Shown one piece after another: positions 55,239 to 62,674 of a stretch of DNA of 64,000 nucleotides. The notes under the pieces are model-generated. The model was not told the DNA's origin, did no database searches, and saw nothing but the letters and a program-made list of their open reading frames with translations. The stretch comes from an uncultured Oscillospiraceae bacterium. GTDB taxonomy: Bacteria; Bacillota; Clostridia; Oscillospirales; Ruminococcaceae. Location of the stretch: the NCBI GenBank assembly GCA_934526065.1, contig CAKSZX010000003.1:62001-126000 (forward strand). Direction: 5' to 3'. The position numbers and the translations under genes were made by a program. Position 1 is the first letter of the stretch, and each line of letters opens with the position of its first letter.

Positions 55239-56138
55239 TTACCAACACTTCTGGCAAGGTGTTCTGCCGGAGGCCTGTGCCTGTTCCAATGTGACAGTGT
55301 ACGGATTTTTCATATTACTGCAAGAAGATGAGCGATGATATCTCTTGCCCTTGGCGGTTATCCAAACCATAGTGCCTGATGCGGTTGTGGCTGTGTTTGT
55401 GTTTTCTGCCGGTGCAGGCTTTACAGCTTCTCGGGGCTTTGTGTCGCTTAAATAGTATGCGGAAACAAAAGCACTCCGTCCGTTGTATATAACAACATAC
55501 CAGGTATCCCCGTCCTTGTCCGTACATATGCCGGTTAGGGAAATTTCATCTCCTCTGCCGTAAGTGCCCAATTTTTCAGTTGTGTCATAGGCGCCGGCAT
55601 ATATCGGGGTTGCTCTCTTGGCATACATTGTTTTATTTATGGATTTTACCCGTCCCCAAAGGGGTTGTGATGATACCCGCTCCTCTTTGGAACTGCTCTC
55701 TGCAACGGAGCTTTCATCATTCTCTGAATTCTGTGAAGAATATGTATCCTCCTCTGATACCCGCATACTCCGAGAGGATTCTTCGTCATCTGATGAACTA
55801 TCAATAAATGAACTGTCCCGAAAATCAATTTCAGATGACCGGTCTTTGAAAGAGCCGTGTCCCTCACTTATCCTACTGCTTACGGATACGGAGTTGCTGG
55901 AAGAGTGGTCGGTGCTTTCGCCGCAACTGCCAGCGAACATGGCGAGAACCAATATTCCAAATGTCACAAACGCATATCTTATTATCCGTTTATTCCTTGC
56001 GGGATTTTGCCGGGCTTCTTCGATTACCTCTTCTTTCGGACACTCTTCCTTTTTCTTAAATGCAAATACCTTGTCCCTTGAAGATACATCCTTCGGCTTG
56101 GTTTTTTCCTCTTTTTTGATATTAAACAGCTTTTTCAT
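55239..56138 (-). CDS. Membrane-anchored SH3-like protein with Cys/His C terminus
   Basis: A 299-residue protein starting at the ATG after GAGGGGTTGCA. It has a charged cytoplasmic N terminus (about 1-50), one membrane helix (about 58-78, YAFVTFGILVLAMFAGSC), and a Ser/Asp/Glu-rich low-complexity stalk (about 80-165). An SH3b-like domain follows (about 175-235; LGTYGRGDEISLTGICTDKD). The C terminus reads KGKRYHRSSSCSNMKNP...GRTPCQKCW, an H-x4-C/C-x2-C arrangement seen at the ends of some secreted nuclease and SH3 proteins of Firmicutes. It probably binds the cell wall; the partner is unknown. Confidence 0.78.
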   Translation of the reverse strand: MKKLFNIKKEEKTKPKDVSSRDKVFAFKKKEECPKEEVIEEARQNPARNKRIIRYAFVTFGILVLAMFAGSCGESTDHSSSNSVSVSSRISEGHGSFKDRSSEIDFRDSSFIDSSSDDEESSRSMRVSEEDTYSSQNSENDESSVAESSSKEERVSSQPLWGRVKSINKTMYAKRATPIYAGAYDTTEKLGTYGRGDEISLTGICTDKDGDTWYVVIYNGRSAFVSAYYLSDTKPREAVKPAPAENTNTATTASGTMVWITAKGKRYHRSSSCSNMKNPYTVTLEQAQASGRTPCQKCW

Positions 56139-56222
56139 TGCAACCCCTCGTAACACATATAAATTTTAATTGCTTACATTATTGATTATAGCACCAAAAC
56201 ACTTTATTTCAATACAAAATTC

Positions 56223-56240
56223 ATATATATATATATATAT
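56223..56240. repeat. AT dinucleotide microsatellite
   Basis: About nine AT units in the gap between the SH3 protein gene and the tRNA terminator. It could vary in length by slippage; no promoter spacing is evidently affected. Confidence 0.7.
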
Positions 56241-56277
56241 CGGTACAAAAGCGGATATTATAAGGATAAACAAAAAA

Positions 56278-56293
56278 GACGCCCTAAGGCGTC
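56278..56293 (-). terminator. Terminator downstream of tRNA-Thr
   Basis: On the minus strand GACGCC-TTAG-GGCGTC-TTTTTTG, seven bases past the tRNA 3' end. Confidence 0.9.
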
Positions 56294-56299
56294 ATATTT

Positions 56300-56375
56300 T
56301 GGAGCTGTTGAGCAGGTTCGAACTGCCGACCTCTACCTTACCAAGGTAGTGCTCTGCCTACTGAGCTACAACAGC
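56300..56375 (-). tRNA. tRNA-Thr (GGT)
   Basis: A 76-base cloverleaf with acceptor GCTGTTG/CAACAGC, discriminator T and encoded CCA. The anticodon stem-loop is CTACC-TTGGTAA-GGTAG, giving GGT. D-arm GCTCAGTAGGCAGAGC and T-arm CGGCAGTTCGAACCTG-type sequence are normal. It is separated from tRNA-Asp by an intrinsic-terminator-like hairpin. Confidence 0.97.
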
Positions 56376-56390
56376 TTATTGAATAAAAAA

Positions 56391-56406
56391 GGCACATCAC
56401 TGTGCC
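56391..56406 (-). terminator. Terminator-like hairpin inside the tRNA cluster
   Basis: On the minus strand GGCACA-GTGA-TGTGCC-TTTTTTATTC lies between tRNA-Asp and tRNA-Thr, filling most of the 42-base spacer. Confidence 0.75.
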
Positions 56407-56417
56407 CTTTTTATTGT

Positions 56418-56494
56418 TGGCGACCCGAATGGGGCTCGAACCCACGACCTCTAGCGTGACAGGCTAGCGTTCTAACCAACTGAACTACCGGGCC
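56418..56494 (-). tRNA. tRNA-Asp (GTC)
   Basis: A 77-base cloverleaf with acceptor GGCCCGG pairing TCGGGTC (two G-U pairs), encoded CCA, and anticodon loop CTGTCAC in the stem CTAGC/GCTAG. D-arm GTTCAGTTGGTTAGAAC and T-loop TTCGAGC are regular. Confidence 0.97.
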
Positions 56495-56516
56495 AATTAC
56501 AACCTTTAAAAGGCTG

Positions 56517-56592
56517 TGGCAGGGGTAGTAAGACTCGAACTCACGACACGCGGTTTTGGAGACCGCTGCTCTACCATCTGAGCTATGCCCCT
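56517..56592 (-). tRNA. tRNA-Trp (CCA)
   Basis: A 76-base cloverleaf with acceptor AGGGGCA/TACCCCT, encoded CCA, and anticodon loop CTCCAAA in stem GCGGT/ACCGC. It is the first of the three tRNAs on the transcript and probably the only one for this codon in the genome. Confidence 0.97.
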
Positions 56593-56715
56593 GTGTGTTA
56601 CTCGATTATTATATAATAAAGCATGTATTTTGTCAACAACAAATTTACCGTATTTTCTATGAATTTGCCATTTTACTTTTACTGATTGTATATTTAAAGA
56701 CAAATATTACAAAAT

Positions 56716-57576
56716 CTATCTGTTTTTACCTGCGGACACGCTGTTTTTAAACAACCGCCTATAATTTTTTTCAAAATATGAGGAAATCAAAATAAATCCC
56801 ACCGTCATATATAAAACCGCAAAAGCCACATCGCTTAAAAAGTGTCTGCCCATTACAAGCCTTGAAAAACCCACGGCAAAAACAAATCCGTAGCACAAAA
56901 TAAACAACAGTCCTTTCAGTTTTTTAAATTTAGGATACATAACCGGCAAAATAAGCAGAACCAAAATCCCCATAGCCGCCGCAGTATGTCCCGACGGAAA
57001 GCTTGTGCCCGACGAAAAGAATACAGGTTTATACCAGGGTGCAAAGGCGTAATCGCCGCCTGTGATTATATCCGCATATCTGTCACGGCCGCAAATAACC
57101 TTAATTGCCCCGGTGCTTACATAGCAGATCAGATACATAAATGAAAAATAACAAAGAGACTGCACCCTGCGCATATCTCTCTTGCCCATTTTTCTGACCC
57201 AAAGAAAAATAATTGAACCCATTATCCCACCGAAAATTCCGCAGAGGTAGGGGTTTGCACGGAGAATTACAGCCCTTTCCGCCATATTGGACATAGCATA
57301 GTAAGAAAAAAGGCTGTAAAATGAAATCATTGTAAGCAGACCTGCGCCGAAAACCGCTACGCTGTTTTTACTGCGCACCGCCACACACGCTCCAAGGACT
57401 GGGATAAACATAACTATTGGCAGCTTAGCCATGCTTTCAAGCCGAATACAAACAGGGTTTTGGGGATTGTACAAAGTGTCGGTTACGGCATAATCATACT
57501 TTGCCCCTACCCCCATAAGAACAAGGGAAAGCATTATAACAAAAATAAAACCTGCCTTGTAATTTTTATATATCAT
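56716..57576 (-). CDS. PAP2-family membrane phosphatase
   Basis: A 286-residue protein with about seven helices. Phosphatase motifs are KVICGRDRYAD (motif 1, with Tyr where Pro is usual), FPSGHTAA (motif 2) and SRLVMGRHFLSDV (motif 3), so the catalytic histidines are kept. Such enzymes dephosphorylate phosphatidate, undecaprenyl pyrophosphate or related lipids outside the membrane. The start is the ATG after TTGGAGTTACTT. No neighbour specifies the lipid. Confidence 0.9.
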   Translation of the reverse strand: MIYKNYKAGFIFVIMLSLVLMGVGAKYDYAVTDTLYNPQNPVCIRLESMAKLPIVMFIPVLGACVAVRSKNSVAVFGAGLLTMISFYSLFSYYAMSNMAERAVILRANPYLCGIFGGIMGSIIFLWVRKMGKRDMRRVQSLCYFSFMYLICYVSTGAIKVICGRDRYADIITGGDYAFAPWYKPVFFSSGTSFPSGHTAAAMGILVLLILPVMYPKFKKLKGLLFILCYGFVFAVGFSRLVMGRHFLSDVAFAVLYMTVGFILISSYFEKNYRRLFKNSVSAGKNR

Positions 57577-57650
57577 AAGTAACTCCAAAATAAATAATAA
57601 GTATATCTTACCTGTTATCACATTTTAAGTCAAGGCAATAAATTAAAAAC

Positions 57651-57680
57651 GCCGGAACATGCCTGCAATCATGTTTCGGC
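57651..57680 (-). terminator. Terminator of the 32-residue peptide gene
   Basis: GCCGGAACATG pairs with CATGTTTCGGC around an 8-base loop; on the minus strand the arm is followed by GTTTTTAATTT. One pair is mismatched on that strand. Confidence 0.75.
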
Positions 57681-57742
57681 GCCTTTATGGCTAAATTATA
57701 TTAAGAGGATTTAAAAAAATATAAGGAGGTTAAAAATGCAGG

Positions 57743-57841
57743 TTAAATAACAAATGAAATTTGATTTACCGCACTTACTGACAAAATCATAATAACAGCC
57801 GTTGCCAGTATGCCCAGTCTGCTTGTAATTCTGTTTTTCAT
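57743..57841 (-). CDS. Hydrophobic 32-residue peptide
   Basis: A 33-codon frame: ATG at 57841, TAA at 57743. The peptide starts MKNRITSRLGILATAV and continues IMILSVSAVNQISFVI: a basic N terminus followed by one hydrophobic helix. GAAAGGAG lies seven bases before the ATG. A near-perfect sigma-A promoter, a 5' hairpin at the transcription start and a terminator complete the unit, which supports real expression. The build resembles small membrane toxins or membrane-associated regulatory peptides, but no family is recognised. Confidence 0.7.
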   Translation of the reverse strand: MKNRITSRLGILATAVIMILSVSAVNQISFVI

Positions 57842-57857
57842 GGTAAATCTCCTTTCG

Positions 57858-57873
57858 GTTAGCTTTTGCTAAC
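57858..57873 (-). promoter_or_regulatory. Hairpin sequestering position upstream of the peptide RBS
   Basis: GTTAGC-AAAA-GCTAAC on the minus strand ends two bases before the AAAGGAG ribosome binding site. Confidence 0.65.
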
Positions 57874-57888
57874 TATATGTTTTAATTA

Positions 57889-57912
57889 TGCGGTTAGTCT
57901 TTGCTAACCGCA
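57889..57912 (-). promoter_or_regulatory. Inverted repeat at the transcription start
   Basis: TGCGGTTAG-CAAAGA-CTAACCGCA (9-bp arms) covers the predicted +1 at about 57911. It could be an operator in DNA or a stabilising 5' hairpin in RNA. Its arm CGGTTAG can also pair with CTAACCG of the downstream hairpin. Confidence 0.7.
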
Positions 57913-57917
57913 CTTAT

Positions 57918-57946
57918 AATATACTATACTTTTTTCTGTTTGTCAA
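57918..57946 (-). promoter_or_regulatory. Near-consensus sigma-A promoter of the 32-residue peptide gene
   Basis: On the minus strand TTGACA (57946-57941), 17 bases, TATATT (57923-57918). The -35 lies inside the last codons of the coat-F-like gene. Confidence 0.85.
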
Positions 57947-58256
57947 CAGTTTTTTTCGCTGTCCGCCGTTTTTTTACAGGCTTTCCGGCAGTTTTTAAAT
58001 TTGTTGCCGAAGGAGCATACATTTGCACCGCCCGATTGATTTTATCCCGTGTTGCCGCAGGCGTGGGATACCAACCTCTGGCGGACATTGCCTCAAAAAT
58101 TTTAAACTGAATATCGTGTTCGTCGTTTAAAATTTTAACAAGTTTGTTTTTGGCGGCTTTGCCGGCCCGCTCGTTTGCAAAAGTGTTGTAATTTCCGCTG
58201 ATAAATTTTTCGGTGGAAAGCATATCTTCCATTATGGTTTTGTCATCGTAAGCCAT
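57924..58256 (-). CDS. Coat F-domain spore protein
   Basis: A 110-residue helical protein. IMEDMLSTEKFISGNYNTFA and LNDEHDIQFKIFEAMSARGWYP match the coat-F (CotF/YhcQ) two-helix pattern, including the closing aromatic-Pro. A lysine/arginine-rich tail (KKRRTAKKTVDKQKKV) follows. Coat-F proteins are spore-coat constituents. It lies 11 bases after a second small helical protein of similar type, so the pair is probably one operon. Confidence 0.85.
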   Translation of the reverse strand: MAYDDKTIMEDMLSTEKFISGNYNTFANERAGKAAKNKLVKILNDEHDIQFKIFEAMSARGWYPTPAATRDKINRAVQMYAPSATNLKTAGKPVKKRRTAKKTVDKQKKV

Positions 58257-58267
58257 GATTTTCTCCC

Positions 58268-58453
58268 TTAATTTATTTGATTGAACACGGCGTTAAAGTG
58301 TTCCTGGTGTCTTTGTGCCGCCTCTTTGCACAACTTTTTAAGCTCCGGGTCTTTTACATTTTGGGCGTAGAAATTAAATTTATCCACAGCCGCTTTTTCC
58401 TGCCCCAGCAAATCGCTATAGGCGGAAAGCTCTTTTTCTGTAATATTTTTCAT
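58268..58453 (-). CDS. Small ferritin-like/coat-associated helical protein
   Basis: A 61-residue protein predicted as a two-helix hairpin: LSAYSDLLGQEKAAVDKFNF, then KDPELKKLCKEAAQRHQEHF. The EK and HxxH-like spacing resembles small proteins annotated in Clostridia as spore-coat or ferritin-like helical bundles. It probably partners the coat-F protein next to it. AAAGGATAAG precedes the ATG. Confidence 0.7.
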   Translation of the reverse strand: MKNITEKELSAYSDLLGQEKAAVDKFNFYAQNVKDPELKKLCKEAAQRHQEHFNAVFNQIN

Positions 58454-58520
58454 AACTTATCCTTTCTGTATATTATCTAACTATAATATGGCTTCTTCTA
58501 TGAAAAATATACACAAAAAA

Positions 58521-58545
58521 TGCGTTCCGTTAAAGCCGGAACGCA
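58521..58545 (-). terminator. Terminator of the DUF512-der-plsY operon
   Basis: TGCGTTCCG and CGGAACGCA with a 7-base loop; on the minus strand followed by TTTTTTGTG. Confidence 0.9.
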
Positions 58546-58551
58546 AAAATA

Positions 58552-59211
58552 TTATTTTTTCTTTTCAAATTTATACTCTGTGCCGTTAAGCAATCTTTTT
58601 ATATTCGAGCGATGAGCGTAAATAATTATACCCGGTATAACTATTGCGCTTATAAGTGCCGGAACAGAAAATGTGTGAGTAAGTTTGAAATAGAGCAGAG
58701 TGCCGATTAAAAATCCCACAGATGCCGTTATTGAAGCCAGGGACACTATTCTGCTTGCCGCCACCACGGCGAAAAATATGACCATGGCAAAAAGTGTGGG
58801 AATAGGAGAAGCCCGCAGCATTGCCCCGGTGCCCGTTGCAACCCCTTTACCGCCTTTAAATTTAAAGTAAATCGGGTAAAGGTGTCCAAGCAAAGCACCA
58901 AGCACTGCGATATAACAGGCAATTTCCCCTATTGCGGTACCGTCGGGCATACCCTCAATATATTCCAAGGTGCTTATTGCAAACATACGTCTTGCAAACA
59001 GCACGCTGACGGTACCCTTTAAAAAGTCGCCTATAACAGTCATTGCGGCTGCTTTTTTCCCATAGGTGCGCAGCATATTCGTTGTGCCTGCATTGCCGGA
59101 ACCGCATTGGCGCACATCCTTGTGATAAACAAGATTGCTTATTATGATGCCGAAGTCAACAGACCCCAACAAATAGCTCACAATAAAAACAATAAGAAAT
59201 TTTGAAATCAA
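58552..59211 (-). CDS. plsY: Acyl-phosphate:glycerol-3-phosphate acyltransferase PlsY
   Basis: A 219-residue membrane enzyme for the first acylation in phospholipid synthesis, using acyl phosphate made by PlsX. Conserved motifs: SYLLGSVDFGI, GSGNAGTTNMLRTYGKKA and KFKGGKGVATGTGAM. Five helices are predicted. It lies two bases after der, the common der-plsY pair of Firmicutes. Confidence 0.96.
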   Translation of the reverse strand: MISKFLIVFIVSYLLGSVDFGIIISNLVYHKDVRQCGSGNAGTTNMLRTYGKKAAAMTVIGDFLKGTVSVLFARRMFAISTLEYIEGMPDGTAIGEIACYIAVLGALLGHLYPIYFKFKGGKGVATGTGAMLRASPIPTLFAMVIFFAVVAASRIVSLASITASVGFLIGTLLYFKLTHTFSVPALISAIVIPGIIIYAHRSNIKRLLNGTEYKFEKKK

Positions 59212-59213
59212 AA

Positions 59214-60533
59214 TTATTCTCCTCTTTCTCTGATGAGTATCCTGATAGGTGTTCCCTGTAAGCCGAAAACCTCACGGATTTGGTTTTCGATATATCTCTG
59301 GTAAGAGAAGTGGAACAACTCTCGACTGTTGCAGAATGCCACAAATGTAGGCGGACGGGTGGAAATTTGTGTCATATAATAAATTTTCAAACGCTTGCCC
59401 TTGTCACTCGGCGGCTGAACCCTTGCAACGGCATTTGCCAAAATGTCGTTGAGAACACCTGTTGTTGTTCTGAAGGCGCTCATTTCGTCAACCGATTTTA
59501 TCATCTCATAGAGCTTGTTAATTCTCTGCCCTGTTTTGGCTGAAATAAAGATGATCGGCGCATAGGACATAAAGCTGAAATCATTTTCAAGCTCGGCTTT
59601 CATAACCTGCATGGTCTTGTCGTCTTTTTCAACTGCATCCCACTTGTTTACGCAGATAATGCAAGCCTTGCCCTGTTCATGGGCATAGCCGGCAATTTTG
59701 CTGTCCTGCTCTGTAAAGCCCACTGTGCCGTCAATCATAATAACGCAAACCTTGCTTCTTTCAATAGCCGCCAATGCACGGATAACGGAATATCTCTCCA
59801 CTCCATCGTCAACATTGCCCTTTTTGCGCATGCCTGCGGTATCTGTAAATACAAACTTACCGTACTCGTTTTCCACATAGGAGTCAACAGCGTCACGGGT
59901 TGTGCCGCTTTCGTCACGGACAATCATTCTTTCCTGTCCGAGAATTTTATTTACAAGGCTGGATTTACCTACATTCGGTCTGCCTACAACGGCAACTTGA
60001 ATGTACTCGTCATTTTCTTCTTCCTGTTCATCCCAATTTATGTGCTTAAATGCCTCGTCAAGTACATCGCCTGTACCGTGACCGTGAACAGAAGAAACAG
60101 GGAACGGATCCCCTAAACCCAATGAATAAAATTCATATATATCGTCCGGCACACCGCCTACCGTGTCGCACTTGTTTACAACAAGCACAACAGGCTTGCC
60201 GCTTTTAAGAAGCATGGTGGCAACATCGTAATCGTTAGCCGTTACCCCTGTCCTTATATCGGTTACAAAAAGTATAACACTTGCGGTTTCAATGGCTATT
60301 TGCGCCTGTTCCTTTATGTGCTTTAAAATGCTGTTGTCGTTGGCTATTTCAATACCGCCTGTGTCAACAAGCAAAAACTTTTTGTCAAGCCATTCGCCCT
60401 CGGCATAAATTCTGTCTCTTGTAACGCCGGGAGTATCTTCAACAATGCTTATTCTCTCGCCTGCCAATTTGTTAAAAAGTGTGCTTTTACCTACATTAGG
60501 TCTGCCCACTATCGCAATAATCGGTTTTGCCAT
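59214..60533 (-). CDS. der: Ribosome-assembly GTPase Der (EngA)
   Basis: A 439-residue protein with two tandem GTPase domains and a C-terminal KH-like domain. The P-loops are GRPNVGKSTLFN and GRPNVGKSSLVN, with VNKCD and VNKWD as base-recognition motifs. It is needed for 50S assembly. The start is the ATG after AGGAGGATAAAT. It is 13 bases after the DUF512 gene. Confidence 0.97.
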   Translation of the reverse strand: MAKPIIAIVGRPNVGKSTLFNKLAGERISIVEDTPGVTRDRIYAEGEWLDKKFLLVDTGGIEIANDNSILKHIKEQAQIAIETASVILFVTDIRTGVTANDYDVATMLLKSGKPVVLVVNKCDTVGGVPDDIYEFYSLGLGDPFPVSSVHGHGTGDVLDEAFKHINWDEQEEENDEYIQVAVVGRPNVGKSSLVNKILGQERMIVRDESGTTRDAVDSYVENEYGKFVFTDTAGMRKKGNVDDGVERYSVIRALAAIERSKVCVIMIDGTVGFTEQDSKIAGYAHEQGKACIICVNKWDAVEKDDKTMQVMKAELENDFSFMSYAPIIFISAKTGQRINKLYEMIKSVDEMSAFRTTTGVLNDILANAVARVQPPSDKGKRLKIYYMTQISTRPPTFVAFCNSRELFHFSYQRYIENQIREVFGLQGTPIRILIRERGE

Positions 60534-60546
60534 ATTTATCCTCCTA

Positions 60547-61863
60547 TCAATATTCGGTGCCCAGTAACTCCTGAGCCATTTTAACCCCATCATTGGGATA
60601 GAAACTCAATTTTACCCCCAGTGCCTTTTCAACATCTTCCGGGGTTTTGTCGTCAAGGAAAAATTCATTTTCGCTGTCCAACATATCGGCGCACAAAAGC
60701 AAAGTGTCGCTTGTAAGCTTGCCCTGTACCTGCCGTATTAAATCTTGGGCGGTGATAAGACCCGTAACCCAAACATTGCCGCCAAAGAAATTATTTACTA
60801 TTTTGTGTACTTTTATATCAAGAGCGCCCTTTAATTTTTCATTTGCTTTTTGGAAAACTTGGCACATAATCGGGTACATGGCCTCGCCTACCGCCATATC
60901 CGCCTTTACCTGCTTATACGGTTCTTCGGCGTACTCCACTTCTTCCAAAAAGTTGTCCATAAAGTTTCTCACCAAGCCCACGCCGTTTTCAAGCTGCGCA
61001 TAGTCGCAGTAATACTCTGCCGGGGGAAGGGGCACTTCGGCTCTCATATAAAATTCATCTGAGAGATACACAAGCCTTTCTCCGTTGTGCTCTTTTACAA
61101 AGTCCTCTGTCCACCGATTTACCTGTTCGATAATCCGCCGGCATTCTTCTTTTGTATAGCTTTCTACTTTTTCAAGGCCGTCACGGTATCTTGTCATACC
61201 GAAAGGCACTATCGAAACGCTGTGCACCTGTGGGTACAGCCGTTCCATTCTTCTTATGGTCTTTTTAAGATGTTCGCCGTCGTTGATGTTTTTGCACAGA
61301 ACAACCTGTGTATTCATAGTTATGCCGGCTTCGTAAAATTCGTCCATAAGGCTGTTTATTTCCGCCGCTCTCGGGTTTTTCATCATAAAAACACGCAATT
61401 CCGGCTCAACGGCGTGAACAGAAATATTTATAGGCGAAATTTTCATCTTTTTTATTCTGTCAATCTCATGCCTTGAAAGATTTGTAAGAGTTATATAATT
61501 GCCAAAAAGGAAAGACAACCTTTCGTCATCGTCTTTAAAGTAAAGACTTGGGCGCATACCCTTCGGCAACTGGTCAATAAAACAGAATATACACTTATTT
61601 TTGCAGGAATGGTGCTTATCTATAAGATAGGTTTGAAATTCAAGACCCAAAGAATCATATTCGTCGGCTTTTTCCATATCTATTGCAAATTCTTTTCCGT
61701 CACGCTTTAAAACAATTTTAAGGTTTAAATCGCTGGAAAAAAACTGCAAGTCCATCATATCGTTGATTACTTCTCCGTTGATGGAAATAAGGTCGTCCCC
61801 GGGCAAAATGCCGTATTCCGCAGCCAAGCTGCCCCGGTCAATGCCCGTAATGTGTACTGCCAT
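60547..61863 (-). CDS. DUF512 radical-SAM-like protein with PDZ domain
   Basis: A 438-residue protein. An N-terminal PDZ-like domain (about 1-70; AEYGILPGDDLISINGEVI) leads to a cluster motif CKNKCIFCFIDQ (CX3CX2C), then a radical-SAM-like barrel and the C-terminal DUF512 domain (GNVWVTGLITAQDLI region). The function is unknown, but in Clostridia it nearly always precedes der, hinting at a role in ribosome or RNA maintenance. Confidence 0.93.
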   Translation of the reverse strand: MAVHITGIDRGSLAAEYGILPGDDLISINGEVINDMMDLQFFSSDLNLKIVLKRDGKEFAIDMEKADEYDSLGLEFQTYLIDKHHSCKNKCIFCFIDQLPKGMRPSLYFKDDDERLSFLFGNYITLTNLSRHEIDRIKKMKISPINISVHAVEPELRVFMMKNPRAAEINSLMDEFYEAGITMNTQVVLCKNINDGEHLKKTIRRMERLYPQVHSVSIVPFGMTRYRDGLEKVESYTKEECRRIIEQVNRWTEDFVKEHNGERLVYLSDEFYMRAEVPLPPAEYYCDYAQLENGVGLVRNFMDNFLEEVEYAEEPYKQVKADMAVGEAMYPIMCQVFQKANEKLKGALDIKVHKIVNNFFGGNVWVTGLITAQDLIRQVQGKLTSDTLLLCADMLDSENEFFLDDKTPEDVEKALGVKLSFYPNDGVKMAQELLGTEY

Positions 61864-62047
61864 GCTGTCCCTCCGTAAAATTTGATTATATATAACGGTT
61901 AATTATAACATATAAAATGTCATATTTCTATGATAATAACGCCTGTTTTTACGCTGCATATAAATATTTATAAAGATTTATAGCCCTAAAAGACCGATTT
62001 TACGCTGATTTTATCCCTCATACAGCTTTATATCTGCCCAAAACGGC

Positions 62048-62285
62048 CTTGCACAATTTTAAATACTCAATATGTTCAAGATAAATTATAACCGCTTACC
62101 TATACCCCACAAAAAGCGGTCTTGCACAATTTTAAATACTTATGTGTTCAAGTTAAATTATAACCGTTTACAGGTAGGCTTGCGCCGTTTTTCACAGATT
62201 ATGTAACGGGGTAAAAGCGTAAGATGCTGTGCTATTTTCAATATTAACCCTACCAAAGCGGTCTTGCACAATTTTAAATGCCGAT
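62048..62285. repeat. Imperfect tandem repeat, about 71-73-base period
   Basis: The 17-mer CTTGCACAATTTTAAAT starts at 62048, 62121 and 62263; a decayed CTTGCGCC occurs at 62179. The first two copies also share GTTCAAG-x-TAAATTATAACCG-x-TTAC, and each has AAAGCGG(T/C) or similar just upstream. Spacings are 73 and 142 (2 x 71). Confidence 0.8.
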
Positions 62286-62429
62286 ACAGCAGGCGAAAAG
62301 TGCAAGATGTGAAGCAAAAAGCGCAGGTAATACTTGGTGTATTACCGAGCATTTTTGCAAAGCAGATTGTGCTTTGCAGTTGATGTAGCGGCGTTTATAA
62401 ATTGTAAAAGGCCGCTTAAAACAAAAATA

Positions 62430-62451
62430 AAGGGTAGGATGACCTACCCTT
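62430..62451 (-). terminator. Terminator of rpmF
   Basis: AAGGGTAGG-TCAT-CCTACCCTT followed on the minus strand by TATTTTTGTTTT. Confidence 0.93.
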
Positions 62452-62473
62452 GACTGCTTTTTGTGTGAAAGAA

Positions 62474-62656
62474 TTAAGCTTCCTTCTTGATGATAGCCTT
62501 GCCCTTGTAGTAGCCGCAAGCCTTACATACTCTGTGTGGAAGTGTCAATTCGCCGCACTGTGGGCATTTTACGAATGATGGAGCTTCGAGCTTCCAAACA
62601 TTTGAACGTCTCTTATTTTTTCTTGCTTTTGAAAGTTTTCTCTTTGGTACTGCCAT
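62474..62656 (-). CDS. rpmF: 50S ribosomal protein L32
   Basis: A 60-residue ribosomal protein with MAVPKRKLSKARKNKRR at the start and a zinc ribbon (CPQCG and CKACG). The ATG is preceded by GAGGAGGTGCTTAAA. It is 18 bases after the DUF177 gene, the usual yceD-rpmF pair. Confidence 0.98.
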   Translation of the reverse strand: MAVPKRKLSKARKNKRRSNVWKLEAPSFVKCPQCGELTLPHRVCKACGYYKGKAIIKKEA

Positions 62657-62674
62657 TTTAAGCACCTCCTCTAA

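Larger units (their letters stand above)
61864..62473. other. Gene-free repeat-rich gap
   Basis: This 610-base interval has no credible gene. It holds the rpmF terminator (62430) and, between about 62040 and 62290, an imperfect tandem repeat. A minus-strand promoter for the DUF512 operon may be TTGTGG-16-TATAAT with its -10 at 62090-62085. A 64-codon minus-strand frame at 62158-62352 lacks a ribosome binding site and is built from the repeats. Confidence 0.7.

Noticed and set aside
57736..57750. AAGGAGG followed by a five-codon plus-strand frame (ATGCAGGTTAAATAA)
   Set aside because: A strong Shine-Dalgarno is present but the product would be four residues and there is no clear plus-strand promoter; it may matter only as antisense to the peptide gene.
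62048..62285. Possible CRISPR array
   Set aside because: Only three clear copies, the similarity extends through the intervals, and spacing is not of the repeat-spacer type; no cas genes.
62158..62352. Minus-strand 64-codon frame in the repeat gap
   Set aside because: It is made from the tandem repeat and lacks a ribosome binding site.
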